Notes under the pieces: model-generated
The model's input: only the letters and a program-made list of their open reading frames with translations
The model's database searches: none
What the model was told of the DNA's origin: nothing
Position numbers and translations under genes: made by a program
Source of the DNA: Candidatus Margulisiibacteriota bacterium
GTDB lineage: Bacteria > Margulisbacteria > Riflemargulisbacteria > GWF2-39-127
Assembly: GCA_003242895.1 (NCBI GenBank)
Contig: QKMY01000059.1
Span: 1 to 64,000, forward strand
Length of the DNA stretch: 64,000 bases
Reading direction: 5' to 3'
In this document: positions 8,578-17,096 of the stretch, piece by piece
How positions within the stretch are numbered: the stretch's first letter is position 1
Layout: each line of letters begins with the position of its first letter

Positions 8578-9963
8578 TTATATCATTTGCATCAAAGAAT
8601 CTATTACTTGATTAATGGTGCTAACATATTTGGCCGCAGCATTATATGATTGCTCATATTGAACCAAGTTGGTCATTTCCTCATCGATCGATACTCCTGA
8701 CGTGCTTGCTTTTCTGCCTTTGAGACCATTCAAGAGGGTTTCCTGTCCTTCAACAAGTTTTTTTGAGTAACTGGAATCATTGGCTTGCTTCGAAATTATG
8801 TTCTGGAAAAATTCACTTACGGTATATGTATTATTGTCTAAAAGAGATTTATTTTGAAGTCCTGATATTTTGTCGGCAATCTCTCCATTTCCATTTGTAT
8901 TCTCTTTTGTCGAGGAAGCCGCGATATAGGTTACATTACCCTTGATACTCGGGTGTAGCGTTATATTCGAAGCGCTATCTCCTAAAAAGAAGTCTATTCC
9001 TTTGGCCCCATTTAAATCATAGCCTTGATGATGTACCTCGTTTACTTCACTTATGATTTTTGATGATAATGTATTGAGATCTTTTTTATATTCCTCGATA
9101 ACCGTGTCTCGCAAATTCAACAGGCCGGCAATTTCTCCATTGTTAATGGAACTATTTATATTTATATTCGAACTATCCCTTATCTCAAGAAATAATGATT
9201 TGCTGGTCACTCCAGTTGATAACAATAACGCTTTATTATCAACGACAAGAGGAATTCCTGCTGTAGAAATATCGATGGTCCTGTTTGCCTGTAACGTCGC
9301 GGTAAAATTGATTTGTTTACTGAGGTCTATTAATATCTGATCTCTTTTATCTAATAAATCATTTGCATCGGCGTCTATGGGTACATTGGCTATTTGGTTA
9401 TTTAAAGAGGCTATCTTGTTTAGATTCGAATTGATTTCTATGACTTTTGTTCCAATCGCGCTGTCAATGTTTTTCTGAAGGTCAACAAGCTTGTTGTAGG
9501 TTTGCTTTAAAGTGTCGGTCAGTTGAACCGCTTTAACTTTAACCTCTTCTCGGGCGCCTTTATCTCCCGGATTGGGAGCGGCTACTTTTTTCCATGACTG
9601 CCAGAACTCATCGAGAGCATTAGCAATCCCGCTATCCGAAGGCTCGTTAAAAGAAGTCTCTAAAATTTTGTAATTGCTGTATTGCGTCTGGTAGTAGCCC
9701 AGATCTTGTGCTTCAGATTGTATTTGTGCTTCAAGAAAATCATCGTGAATTCTATCAACTGAAGATACATCAACCCCTGTTCCGAGTTGAAATGAACCGG
9801 AAGGAGTGAGTATCGTTTGTGGATTTCCGGAAACAAAAGCAACTCTTTGCCGGGAATAACTCTCGGTATTGACGTTTGCCAGGTTATGTCCGGTAACCTC
9901 CATTGCTCGTTGCTGAGCTTGCATACTTCGAGTTCCCAAGCTTAGTGCTGAAAATAAACTCAT
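8578..9963 (-). CDS. flgK: flagellar hook-associated protein FlgK (HAP1)
   Basis: FlgK is the first hook-filament junction protein. The N terminus (MSLFSALSLGTRSMQAQQRAMEVTGHNLANVNTESY is the family block) and the C-terminal helix (SIDEEMTNLVQYEQSYNAAAKYVSTINQVIDSLMQMI) are both conserved. The 461 residues are shorter than the 547 of E. coli because the central variable domain is smaller. The conserved STQ-like or SGVSIDEE block just before the C-terminal helix is present. An AAGGAG site precedes the ATG. flgN, its probable chaperone gene, lies 24 bases upstream. Confidence 0.96.
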   Translation of the reverse strand: MSLFSALSLGTRSMQAQQRAMEVTGHNLANVNTESYSRQRVAFVSGNPQTILTPSGSFQLGTGVDVSSVDRIHDDFLEAQIQSEAQDLGYYQTQYSNYKILETSFNEPSDSGIANALDEFWQSWKKVAAPNPGDKGAREEVKVKAVQLTDTLKQTYNKLVDLQKNIDSAIGTKVIEINSNLNKIASLNNQIANVPIDADANDLLDKRDQILIDLSKQINFTATLQANRTIDISTAGIPLVVDNKALLLSTGVTSKSLFLEIRDSSNININSSINNGEIAGLLNLRDTVIEEYKKDLNTLSSKIISEVNEVHHQGYDLNGAKGIDFFLGDSASNITLHPSIKGNVTYIAASSTKENTNGNGEIADKISGLQNKSLLDNNTYTVSEFFQNIISKQANDSSYSKKLVEGQETLLNGLKGRKASTSGVSIDEEMTNLVQYEQSYNAAAKYVSTINQVIDSLMQMI

Positions 9964-9987
9964 ATTAAAAACTCCTTATCCAAACTG

Positions 9988-10494
9988 TTAAAAACAATAT
10001 TCGACATTGCTGACCCTATTGGGTTTTTGGTAAATTCCGGAGGCTGTATAGGTACATTTCACTTCGTTAACTGAGGTGAAATTAGATATCATATGATGAA
10101 TAAAATGGAGGGAATAGTTCAGGAGTTTGCCATTGTTTTGGTTAACAACTTTTAATTCTAAAATTATATTAGTAAGATCTTTTATATATTGTTTGATTTT
10201 TTCTTTATATTTACCGTGAAGGTGATCTATTATTTCAGAAACACTAACGATTTTTTTGTTTATCTGCATTTCTACAGCAAAGGTTGCGAGTGTTTTTTGC
10301 TTTGCCTTCTCTAATTTTTCTAAAATGCCGAGGAGTTGGTCTTTTTTGTGAACGCAGTCATCTATCTCCGTGGGCTTGTTATTAACGATGGCAACCTGTT
10401 CTTGCCTTGATACAGTTAATAACTGCCTGTAAACGTAAAGGTGTTTGTCTAAAATACTAACTAAAGAGTTCAGATCTAATGCCATTATATTCAT
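9988..10494 (-). CDS. flgN: FlgN-like export chaperone for hook-associated proteins
   Basis: FlgN proteins are all-helical chaperones that deliver FlgK and FlgL to the flagellar export gate. This 168-residue product is helical and rich in Lys and Leu, with the family's pattern of a long N-terminal helix (LVSILDKHLYVYRQLLTVSRQEQVAIVNN) and a C-terminal helix that includes GKLLNYSLHFIHHMI. Assignment rests on this pattern and on the position between flgM and flgK. The start overlaps the end of flgM by 38 bases; an internal ATG at 10485 is an equally good start. The last 30 residues are poorly conserved in such proteins. Confidence 0.85.
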   Translation of the reverse strand: MNIMALDLNSLVSILDKHLYVYRQLLTVSRQEQVAIVNNKPTEIDDCVHKKDQLLGILEKLEKAKQKTLATFAVEMQINKKIVSVSEIIDHLHGKYKEKIKQYIKDLTNIILELKVVNQNNGKLLNYSLHFIHHMISNFTSVNEVKCTYTASGIYQKPNRVSNVEYCF

Positions 10495-10765
10495 CCGATT
10501 CCATTATTTTTTTTGCAATTGCGGAGCTGGATGTCCGGTAAGTATTATTTTCTATTTTCTGGCTGACTTCTCTTACTTTATCCTCACGAATATCAGGAGT
10601 CTGTGCAAGAGCTTCTTTTATGGTCATCTGGAATTCAGAAGATTTCGATATATCCAGTTTGTCCGATTTAGAACTTTTTATGCCATTAATCTGTATGTCT
10701 TTTGATTTGCGGATTTTATCGATATTTTTGACTTGTTCTGAAGCGCCTACTTCGTCTATGAACAT
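10457..10765 (-). CDS. flgM: anti-sigma-28 factor FlgM
   Basis: FlgM binds sigma-28 (FliA) and keeps it inactive until the hook is finished, when FlgM is exported. The C-terminal half shows the family pattern LDISKSSEF, IKEALAQTPDIREDKVREVSQKIENNTYR, SSAIAKKIMES. The N-terminal 45 residues are polar and probably unfolded, as expected. The 102 residues are normal. An AAAGGA site precedes the ATG. A sigma-28-type promoter lies 38-64 bases upstream, so flgM appears to be expressed by the factor it inhibits, a well-known feedback arrangement. Confidence 0.93.
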   Translation of the reverse strand: MFIDEVGASEQVKNIDKIRKSKDIQINGIKSSKSDKLDISKSSEFQMTIKEALAQTPDIREDKVREVSQKIENNTYRTSSSAIAKKIMESDEYNGIRSELFS

Positions 10766-10802
10766 TTTTTTGTCCTTTCTGTTTTGCTTTTTACTATTCT
10801 AC

Positions 10803-10829
10803 TTATCGATAAAATATTCAAAAAATTTA
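10803..10829 (-). promoter_or_regulatory. sigma-28 (FliA) promoter for flgM-flgN-flgK-flgL-fliW-csrA
   Basis: Read on the minus strand, TAAA (10826-10829) is followed by exactly 15 bases and then ATCGATAA (10803-10810). The enterobacterial consensus is TAAA-N15-GCCGATAA, so this matches four of four and six of eight. Transcription would start about 30 bases before the flgM start codon. The flanking intergenic sequence 10766-11011 is otherwise AT-rich and empty. Confidence 0.75.
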
Positions 10830-11011
10830 TCATTATTTAAATATTTTAATTTTATTTTAATATATATTATATGCATTCATTTGCGTGAGCTTTCTGGCTG
10901 TTTTTTTAAAGTTTATTTATTTTTTTGATTCGTGTTTTAAATATAACCAATAATTTATATAATGCTTAACTCTATTTATGAATGGCATTTGCTATCTCCT
11001 GAAGTGAGGGC

Positions 11012-11353
11012 TCAAAATTTTGTTTGTGACATATTCGCTCTTAAATGTTCGGTCATTATCCTTGATAACCCTATTCCTCCGCGGTTTGCCATCATTTCTG
11101 CGTATTTTTGGTCACGCATTTCTTCGAATATCTTTTCGCCATCATTTTTGCTGAATAAGCCACCTTGCGGTATGGTTTTTTTCATTTCCTTAAACATATA
11201 ATTAATAAAATACGCTTCGAATTCTTTTGTTGCTTTTTCGGTTTTTGCAAGATCATTCGATTTCGTATCAGACGAATTGGAAACGGACTTTTTGTATCTT
11301 TGCTCATCGTAAGAATTTGATATCATGAGTGAGTTTGTATTGGTTAAATCCAT
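11012..11353 (-). CDS. flgJ: FlgJ-type rod-binding protein without muramidase domain
   Basis: This is the rod-binding half of FlgJ, which helps the flagellar rod assemble through the periplasm. The block KEFEAYFINYMFKEMKKTIPQGG and the C-terminal GGIGLSRIMTEHL are typical of the family. The protein has only 113 residues and lacks the C-terminal peptidoglycan hydrolase of E. coli FlgJ, as in many bacteria. A separate hydrolase must then open the wall; none is adjacent. The N-terminal 45 residues are polar and variable. It is the last gene of the flgF-led unit, 55 bases downstream of flgI. Confidence 0.85.
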   Translation of the reverse strand: MDLTNTNSLMISNSYDEQRYKKSVSNSSDTKSNDLAKTEKATKEFEAYFINYMFKEMKKTIPQGGLFSKNDGEKIFEEMRDQKYAEMMANRGGIGLSRIMTEHLRANMSQTKF

Positions 11354-11408
11354 AGTTTTTTTTCTTTATATTTACTTTAGGAATGCACCAACGTGCTTCC
11401 ATTATGGC

Positions 11409-12536
11409 CTACATAATTACCAGTTCAGCCTGCAGTGCACCTGCATTTTTCATCGCCTGTAGTATTGAGATCATATCTCGCGGGCTTGCACCGATAAGAT
11501 TGAGAACTTTAATCACATCTGAAATTGAGTTTCCGGGCCGGATCTCTACCAGTTTTCCGCGTGCTAGCTTTTCTTCTGTGACTTTAATTGTCGGATTGGT
11601 GACAACTTTTGTCTCTCCTCTTGAAAGGACTGCGGGTTGTATAACCTCTTTATTCTGCTGGATTGATACACTTAAATTGCCTTGAGCTACAGCTACCGGA
11701 AGGATCTTTATTGGACCGCCCATGAGGATGGTGCCTGTTCTTTCATTAATGACAATTTTTGCTTGCACGTCAGGCACGACAGGTAATTGCTCTATTCTGG
11801 CTACGTAAAGCATTACGTAATCCCTGAAATCTTCGGGAACAAATACCTCTATCGTCGAAGGATCTTTTACCGCGGCAAGATTATCGTTGAAATAGAGGTT
11901 TATTTGCTCTGCAATACCAGTCGCTGTTGTGAAGTCAGATTGCCTCAGTACCAGCTCGAAGGTGTTGTTGTCTGATAAAAACGTTGAGGTAATATCTTTC
12001 TCAAGGATTGCTCCTCCAGGTATTTGGCCGATTGTCGGGTGATTTTTTCTCACTTCAGTACCTGCGGAGCTTTCATTGAATCCGCCAAGGGAAATGGCCC
12101 CCTGTGCGACTGCATATATTTTCCCGTTCGGCGCTTTTAGCGGAGTGAGCAGGAGCATGCCGCCCTGAAGGCTTTTGGCGTCTCCGATGGAAGATACCAC
12201 GATGTCCAAGGAATCGCCTTTTTTTGCAAAAGGTGGAAGGATTGCTGTTACTGATACGGCGGCAACATTTTTCCCTTTCATGTTTTTCGGATCAACTTTT
12301 ATCCCGAATGAATCCAGAAAATTGCTTATTGATTTCGCAGCGGCAATAGCTCCGCTGTCCCCGCTTCCGTCAAGGCCTACGATCAAGCCATAGCCAATCA
12401 TCTGGTTATTGCGTAGCCCGTTTATTCTGGCAATGTCTTTGATTCTTGTTGTGATCATTTCTGCGTCAGACCCAACGGTAGCTGACATGAACAAAACAAA
12501 CATCAATATCAATAGACTTATTTTTTGCTTAAACAT
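11409..12536 (-). CDS. flgI: flagellar P-ring protein FlgI
   Basis: FlgI forms the ring around the rod in the peptidoglycan layer. A signal peptide (residues 1-25, hydrophobic LLILMFVLFMSATVG) is followed by the family block TRIKDIARINGLRNNQMIGYGLIVGLDGSGD, then VSVTAILPPFAKKGDSLDI and GGMLLLTPLKAPNGKIYAVAQGA. The C-terminal IRPGNSISDVIKVLNLIGASPRDMISILQAMKNAGAL is also diagnostic. The 375 residues match E. coli (365). With FlgH and FlgA this implies a diderm envelope. The gene is 12 bases downstream of flgH. Confidence 0.97.
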   Translation of the reverse strand: MFKQKISLLILMFVLFMSATVGSDAEMITTRIKDIARINGLRNNQMIGYGLIVGLDGSGDSGAIAAAKSISNFLDSFGIKVDPKNMKGKNVAAVSVTAILPPFAKKGDSLDIVVSSIGDAKSLQGGMLLLTPLKAPNGKIYAVAQGAISLGGFNESSAGTEVRKNHPTIGQIPGGAILEKDITSTFLSDNNTFELVLRQSDFTTATGIAEQINLYFNDNLAAVKDPSTIEVFVPEDFRDYVMLYVARIEQLPVVPDVQAKIVINERTGTILMGGPIKILPVAVAQGNLSVSIQQNKEVIQPAVLSRGETKVVTNPTIKVTEEKLARGKLVEIRPGNSISDVIKVLNLIGASPRDMISILQAMKNAGALQAELVIM

Positions 12537-12548
12537 TTATTTCTTTCT

Positions 12549-13148
12549 TCAAAACAGGAATGCTAGTACTTTTGATAATATTCCCGGTTCCTGGCTGTCT
12601 CCGACTGGACCGGTACCGCTATAAGATATTTGTGCATTTGATACGTATGTGGACAATACGGTATTATTCTCATCTATGTCTTTTGGTCGTACGGTCCCTT
12701 TAATTCTTATTTTCTGATTTTCTGAGTTGATAAAAACTTCTTTGTTGCCTTCTATTTCGTATTCGCCGTTATCAAGTATTTTTGTGATTTTTACTGTAAC
12801 CTTTGCCGAAAGCTGTCCGGCTCTTTGTGTTGTGCCTTTCCCGTCAAATTTGTCGGCTTCATTGAGTTTGGTCGCAGTCGAAAGAAATTGAGTGAATTTT
12901 GAAATTCCAGGTAAATTAGAGGCAAGTGGCCCGATTGATGAATTCGATTTATTATCGAGGACAGTTCCTGCTTTCTGGTATGCTGTCGATGATTCTTCGA
13001 TGACTATAGTAATGCTGTCACCTATTGAATGAGCTTTGTTATCAGCAAAAAAAGAGGCAGCTTTATCATCCCAGAGGGATTCACCGAAAACTAAATTTGT
13101 TTGGCAGAGTAGAAAAGCTATTAAGAGTAATTGTTTGACTATTTTCAT
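12549..13148 (-). CDS. flgH: flagellar L-ring protein FlgH
   Basis: FlgH forms the outer-membrane ring of the flagellar basal body. A signal peptide (1-22) leads to SLWDDKAASFFADNKAHSIGDSITIVI, and later blocks SAKVTVKITKILDNGEYEIEGNKEV, INSENQKIRIKGTVRPKDID and YSGTGPVGDSQEPG are all typical. The 199 residues are slightly short (E. coli 232). FlgH is normally a lipoprotein. Here the only early Cys (residue 15, in AFLLCQ) lacks a proper lipobox because Leu stands just before it, so the protein may be non-lipidated. The neighbours are flgA upstream and flgI downstream. Confidence 0.94.
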   Translation of the reverse strand: MKIVKQLLLIAFLLCQTNLVFGESLWDDKAASFFADNKAHSIGDSITIVIEESSTAYQKAGTVLDNKSNSSIGPLASNLPGISKFTQFLSTATKLNEADKFDGKGTTQRAGQLSAKVTVKITKILDNGEYEIEGNKEVFINSENQKIRIKGTVRPKDIDENNTVLSTYVSNAQISYSGTGPVGDSQEPGILSKVLAFLF

Positions 13149-13174
13149 TTGATTTATACCTTTTTTAATCCTAG

Positions 13175-13906
13175 CTAAAAGACTAACTCCACGGAATTTT
13201 TGCCGATTATTCTTGCTGAGAAAATTTTTTGGGTAGAAGGGTTCTGCACGTTGATGATATCGTCTTTAACACCTTTCTCTAATGCTGTTCCGTATATGCT
13301 CGCTTCAATATCACCTATTTTCCCTACCACTTTTACCTGTTTATTCTTTTCAACGAGGGGGATTTTTTCGATAATGGCAGCATTGATGATTTTACCGGAA
13401 GGAATATATTGGATGGTCCTTAGCCCTACCAAATCCTCGATATTTTGGTAATAATCAGAGTTTTTGCTGTTAGAGTTTATTTCTTGCCGGGATAGTGTTA
13501 TAGCTTCCCGATTAATATTTTGATGCATTTTTATGGGTGCTACTGACGTAACTACATTCCCATAGAGTTTTACTTTGCAATTAACGAATAATGTGCGGAT
13601 TGGTTTGCCGTCTAAGAGAATGATTATTGGAATTGTATGATACTGCCCGATATTTGCTATTTCTTTTTCGTTGATAAAGTAATCGATTTTTCCTTCCGGG
13701 AAAGATATGTCCGGCAGAAGACGGGTGTTGGTCACATCGATGTTTTCCGAAGAGTAATTCTGAGAGAATTGGTTCAACAGATAGCTTTTGGCTAATTCTA
13801 CGATTCTATCGCTTTTAATAGTTTGATCGGCGGTAGCTATAGAGATAATTCCTATTGAAAGAATTATGGCTGATAAGGATATTTTTTTGAGCAACCAATT
13901 AATCAT
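13175..13906 (-). CDS. flgA: flagellar P-ring assembly chaperone FlgA
   Basis: FlgA is a periplasmic protein that assists P-ring assembly. The N terminus has a hydrophobic export helix (ISLSAIILSIGIISIATA). The C-terminal SAF-like domain is visible as VGLRTIQYIPSGKIINAAIIEKIPLVEKNKQVKV followed by GKIGDIEASIYGTALEKGVKDDIINVQNPSTQKIFSARIIGKNSVELVF, where NxxS/GK and the closing V-strand are family features. The 243 residues are ordinary. A GAGGTAAG ribosome site precedes the ATG. The gene lies four bases downstream of flgG. Confidence 0.92.
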   Translation of the reverse strand: MINWLLKKISLSAIILSIGIISIATADQTIKSDRIVELAKSYLLNQFSQNYSSENIDVTNTRLLPDISFPEGKIDYFINEKEIANIGQYHTIPIIILLDGKPIRTLFVNCKVKLYGNVVTSVAPIKMHQNINREAITLSRQEINSNSKNSDYYQNIEDLVGLRTIQYIPSGKIINAAIIEKIPLVEKNKQVKVVGKIGDIEASIYGTALEKGVKDDIINVQNPSTQKIFSARIIGKNSVELVF

Positions 13907-13910
13907 TTAC

Positions 13911-14699
13911 TTACCTCTTTATATTATTTGCCATCCCCATCATATTATCAGCAGTTTGAATTGCTTTAGAGTTAATTTCGTAGGCTCTTTGTGCCATGAT
14001 CATTCTAATCATTTCTTCCGCGATATCGACGTTCGAGTTCTCAAGATAGCCTTGATCTATCGTTCCCAGTCCTTCTTTTCCGGGAGTCCCTACCATAGGA
14101 GTTCCTGATGAGCCGGATGCTTTATACAGATTTCTTCCGGTGCTTTCTAGCCCTGACGGGTTTGAAAACCGGGCGATTGTTATCTGTCCCACTTGCTGCG
14201 GGGTAACGTCTCCAGGTGCTAATACTGACACCGTGCCATCTGAGCCGACGACTATTTTTGTGGTATTGCTGGGAATTGAAATCGATGGTTCGAGTGGCAT
14301 GCCTTCGTTCGTTACCAGGATACCTTCACTATTGGCAGAAAATGAACCGTCCCGGCTATACTGGGTATCGCCATCTGGAGTTATTACCTGAAAAAAACCG
14401 TCTCCCTTTATGACAATATCATAAGGGTTGTCAGTTTTTCGGAAGTCACCTTGTGAAAATATCTTTTGCGTTGACATGGGCTTGGTACCCAACCCAACTT
14501 GTAATCCCGATGGAATTTGTGTTTCCTGGGTAGAGTATGCGCCTCCAAATGTGGTTGTCTGGTAAAGCAGGTCTTGAAAATTAACACGGCTTTTTTTAAA
14601 TCCGGTTGTATTAACGTTTGATAAATTATTGGCAATGACGTCAACATTCATCTGTTGTGCCATCATACCTGTTGCTGCAATCCAAAGTGACCTATTCAT
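13911..14699 (-). CDS. flgG: flagellar distal rod protein FlgG
   Basis: FlgG is the main subunit of the distal rod. The N-terminal block MNRSLWIAATGMMAQQMNVDVIANNLSNVNTTGFKKSRVNFQDLLYQ and the C-terminal QGYLENSNVDIAEEMIRMIMAQRAYEINSKAIQTADNMM are near-diagnostic, and 262 residues is the canonical length (E. coli 260). The middle segments IKGDGFFQV and YSRDGSFSANSEG are shared with other rod and hook proteins. The gene is 15 bases downstream of the flgF-like gene and is followed by flgA, an order common in diderm bacteria. Confidence 0.97.
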   Translation of the reverse strand: MNRSLWIAATGMMAQQMNVDVIANNLSNVNTTGFKKSRVNFQDLLYQTTTFGGAYSTQETQIPSGLQVGLGTKPMSTQKIFSQGDFRKTDNPYDIVIKGDGFFQVITPDGDTQYSRDGSFSANSEGILVTNEGMPLEPSISIPSNTTKIVVGSDGTVSVLAPGDVTPQQVGQITIARFSNPSGLESTGRNLYKASGSSGTPMVGTPGKEGLGTIDQGYLENSNVDIAEEMIRMIMAQRAYEINSKAIQTADNMMGMANNIKR

Positions 14700-14714
14700 A
14701 ACATATCCCTTTCT

Positions 14715-15458
14715 TTATACCTTAGCTATCTCATTCACTGTTTTTCCCATGGCTTGATCAATTATTGTTACGACTTTTTGATTGGCTTCAAAGCTTCGTT
14801 GGACATTAATCATATTAACCATCTCAACCATGACGCTTGCATGTGTGATATTCGATGACTCCAGGTATCCCTGGCTGACTCTGGGATAGCTGACCTGAAA
14901 AGCTTGATTTGAATCTTGTGGATAAAACATGGATGCGCCTGCACGGGTCATTTGATATGGCTTAGGAAAATCGGTTACCACCAAAGAATCTATTTGTTTT
15001 CCATCACCGAATACGTAACCTTTTTCATTCACTACTAGTTTTTCTGCGGTCCCTACGTTAATGGTGCCATTCTCTCCCATAACGTAATAGCCGTTTTGGG
15101 TTACAAGATAACCTTCGGAGTTAACTGAGAAGCTTCCGTTTCTCGTATAGGCTAAACCATTGGGTGTCTGGATGGTGAAGAATCCGTCATTGTTAATGCT
15201 CATATTCAGATCGCTACCGGTAAATACTTGAGCTCCATCGGTAAAATCTGTTTTGATTTCATTAACGTAAGCTCCGGCTTTTTCTTGATTCGGAGAGTTT
15301 TGTATTGACTGATTCTGTCCGTTTGTGAAGCTTTTTGTGACTGCGATAGCCTTTTTGAAGCCTGGCGTGTCCATATTGGCAGTATTGTTAGATAATATTT
15401 CTAATCTAACAAGGTCATTTTGCATGCCGGAAGACGCTGCATAAATACCATTGAGCAT
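14715..15458 (-). CDS. flgF: flagellar proximal rod protein, FlgF type
   Basis: This is a second rod protein paralogous to FlgG. MLNGIYAASSGMQNDLVRLEILSNNTANMDTPGFKK carries the Asn/Thr-rich rod block in diverged form, and the C-terminal half GYLESSNITHASVMVEMVNMINVQRSFEANQKVVTIIDQAMGKTVNEI is conserved. The open frame extends to a GTG at 15467, but the AGGTGA ribosome binding site fits the ATG at 15458, giving 247 residues. Assignment as flgF rather than a FlgG duplicate rests on divergence and on its position first in the unit. A sigma-28-type promoter lies about 120 bases upstream. Confidence 0.88.
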   Translation of the reverse strand: MLNGIYAASSGMQNDLVRLEILSNNTANMDTPGFKKAIAVTKSFTNGQNQSIQNSPNQEKAGAYVNEIKTDFTDGAQVFTGSDLNMSINNDGFFTIQTPNGLAYTRNGSFSVNSEGYLVTQNGYYVMGENGTINVGTAEKLVVNEKGYVFGDGKQIDSLVVTDFPKPYQMTRAGASMFYPQDSNQAFQVSYPRVSQGYLESSNITHASVMVEMVNMINVQRSFEANQKVVTIIDQAMGKTVNEIAKV

Positions 15459-15577
15459 GATGGTCACCTATTTATTTCTTGTATATGCGTTTTGGGGAAA
15501 ACTGAGATAGTCGATCTCAGCTATTAGAGCGTCCGACAAGCGGTCCAGCTACATACACTGATCCCCAATTGCACTTA

Positions 15578-15604
15578 TTATCGGTTAGTAAAAATAAAAC
15601 TTTA
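15578..15604 (-). promoter_or_regulatory. sigma-28 (FliA) promoter for flgF-flgG-flgA-flgH-flgI-flgJ
   Basis: On the minus strand TAAA (15601-15604), exactly 15 bases, then ACCGATAA (15578-15585): four of four and seven of eight against the consensus TAAA-N15-GCCGATAA. It would give a leader of about 110 bases before flgF. This is the best promoter match in the window and has the same geometry as the one before flgM. Confidence 0.78.
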
Positions 15605-15965
15605 GGGATAATATTGCACAATCTATGCAGTGGAGATAAAAAACTGGAAGACTTAGTTAAGTCCGCGCTCTATATGGCTATTTTTGCTGCAAATTATAAA
15701 TTTTTAGTTCTGAAATAAACCCAAATTATCAATCCTTTGATCTGTGGATAAGATTTTGTCAGATGTTAACGGAAAAAATATATATACAAAGTATTTGAAA
15801 TTATGGGAGTTAATGTTATATTAATCATAACAATCTAATAAATTAAAAATAAGATGATGATCGGTGAGTTAAATAGAAATACCGGATTCCTGCGATAGCA
15901 GGAATGACAAGAAATAAATACTTAAGCCCGAATGCGCACTCAGCACATAGGTTTATAGACTAATT
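15605..15965. other. non-coding stretch with a lone DnaA-box-like site and a REP-like hairpin
   Basis: No gene is visible here. A perfect DnaA-box sequence, TTATCCACA on the minus strand, lies at 15743-15751 but stands alone. A perfect eight-base-pair hairpin, ATTCCTGC (15886-15893) / GCAGGAAT (15898-15905) with loop GATA, is preceded by ACCGG and followed by GAC. That wording is typical of dispersed REP-like repeats in many genomes. No second copy occurs in the window. Confidence 0.5.
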
Positions 15966-16634
15966 ATGGATATTGCATCTAATATAGAAGAGATAAAAAA
16001 GAATATAGAACGCTACTCCAAAAGTGCGAAGGTTCGGCTGATAGCAGTTACCAAAACCGTAGATATTCCAACAATAGAGGAGCTTCTTCGCTGTGGAGTT
16101 ACTGATCTTGCTGAAAATAAAACACAATTATTAGAGAAAAAAGCAAAAGAATTGGGAAAATATACAAATTTAGTTTGGCATTTGATCGGACACCTTCAGA
16201 CAAATAAAATAAAAAAAGTATTGCCGATCGTTGAGTATATTCACTCGGTTGATAGTATTCATTTGGCATGCGCAATAGATGAACATGCAGGAAAAACGGG
16301 CAAGCGCGTGAAAGTTCTTCTGCAGATAAATGTTTCCGGTGAGAAAAGTAAATATGGTTTTCAAGAAGACGAATTTTTAGATAATATTAGTGCTTTAAAA
16401 AATATAAAAAATATTGATATAATAGGATTAATGACAATGGCGCCGTTAAGTGCGTCTGATCCAGAATTACATACGATTTTTAAAAGACTTTTTGAGTTCG
16501 GGGAAAGAATCAACTCGTTAAACATTCCCACTATCAAGATTTCAGAGTATTCAATGGGGATGAGTGATGATTACATAGTTGCATTGCAAGAGGGTGCTAC
16601 GATGATTCGCGTAGGGAGCGCAATTTTTAAGTAA
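15966..16634 (+). CDS. PLP homeostasis protein, YggS/PLPBP family
   Basis: This is a pyridoxal-phosphate-binding protein that keeps free PLP in balance; it has no known catalytic reaction. The PLP lysine is Lys30 in LIAVTKTV. Other family blocks are WHLIGHLQTNKIKKVL, IHSVDS, LLQINVSGEKSKYGF, GLMTMAPL, and SMGMSDDYIVALQEGATMIRVGSAIF at the C terminus. The 222 residues are typical. It starts the yggS-sepF-proC-yggT-yggT-yggU cluster, an order linked to cell-division loci in Firmicutes and Cyanobacteria. The ribosome binding site is weak. Confidence 0.95.
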   Translation: MDIASNIEEIKKNIERYSKSAKVRLIAVTKTVDIPTIEELLRCGVTDLAENKTQLLEKKAKELGKYTNLVWHLIGHLQTNKIKKVLPIVEYIHSVDSIHLACAIDEHAGKTGKRVKVLLQINVSGEKSKYGFQEDEFLDNISALKNIKNIDIIGLMTMAPLSASDPELHTIFKRLFEFGERINSLNIPTIKISEYSMGMSDDYIVALQEGATMIRVGSAIFK

Positions 16635-16649
16635 GAAGGAGTACGAAGA

Positions 16650-17096
16650 ATGAGTGAATTTATGGATAAGGCAAAAATATTTTTAGGGTTTGAGTCTGGT
16701 CCGGAAGAGCAGGAAACGAAGAAGGTTCAAACTGGATTTCCAGCCAAGACGAATTTGATAAAACTAAACTCAGTAAAACAACCAAATCAAGCTGAAGTGA
16801 GGGTGGTTGAACCAAGAATATACGAAGATTGCCTTACAATATCAACATTTTTGAGAGAAAATAAACCGGTAATCGTAAGCCTGAAATACGTTGATAGCCA
16901 GAACGGTAAACGCCTGGTAGATTTTGTTTGTGGAACCGCATATGCAATCAATGGGCATATGTTAAAGATTGGTGAAAACATTTTTCTTTTTACCCCTGAA
17001 AATATAGCTATCGTTGAAGGTGATGAGCATAACTCTAATGAGGAAAGCCTGGAAGTGAATACACCTCCTTTGCTTAAGGCAACTAACGTCGGATAA
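16650..17096 (+). CDS. sepF: cell division protein SepF
   Basis: SepF bundles FtsZ filaments and tethers them to the membrane. The core is readable from about residue 50: VRVVEPRIYEDCLTISTFL, NKPVIVSLKYVD, GKRLVDFVCGTAYAINGHMLKIGENIFLFTPENI. The N terminus (MSEFMDKAKIFLGF) is an amphipathic helix of the membrane-targeting type, followed by a polar linker. The 148 residues match. A strong AGAAGGAG site lies before the ATG. The stop overlaps the proC start (TAATG). SepF in a bacterium with L and P rings is a useful taxonomic clue. Confidence 0.93.
   Translation: MSEFMDKAKIFLGFESGPEEQETKKVQTGFPAKTNLIKLNSVKQPNQAEVRVVEPRIYEDCLTISTFLRENKPVIVSLKYVDSQNGKRLVDFVCGTAYAINGHMLKIGENIFLFTPENIAIVEGDEHNSNEESLEVNTPPLLKATNVG

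Noticed and set aside
15743-15751. Replication origin at the lone DnaA box after the flagellar genes
   Set aside because: A single box without others nearby is not enough; similar words also occur inside coding regions.
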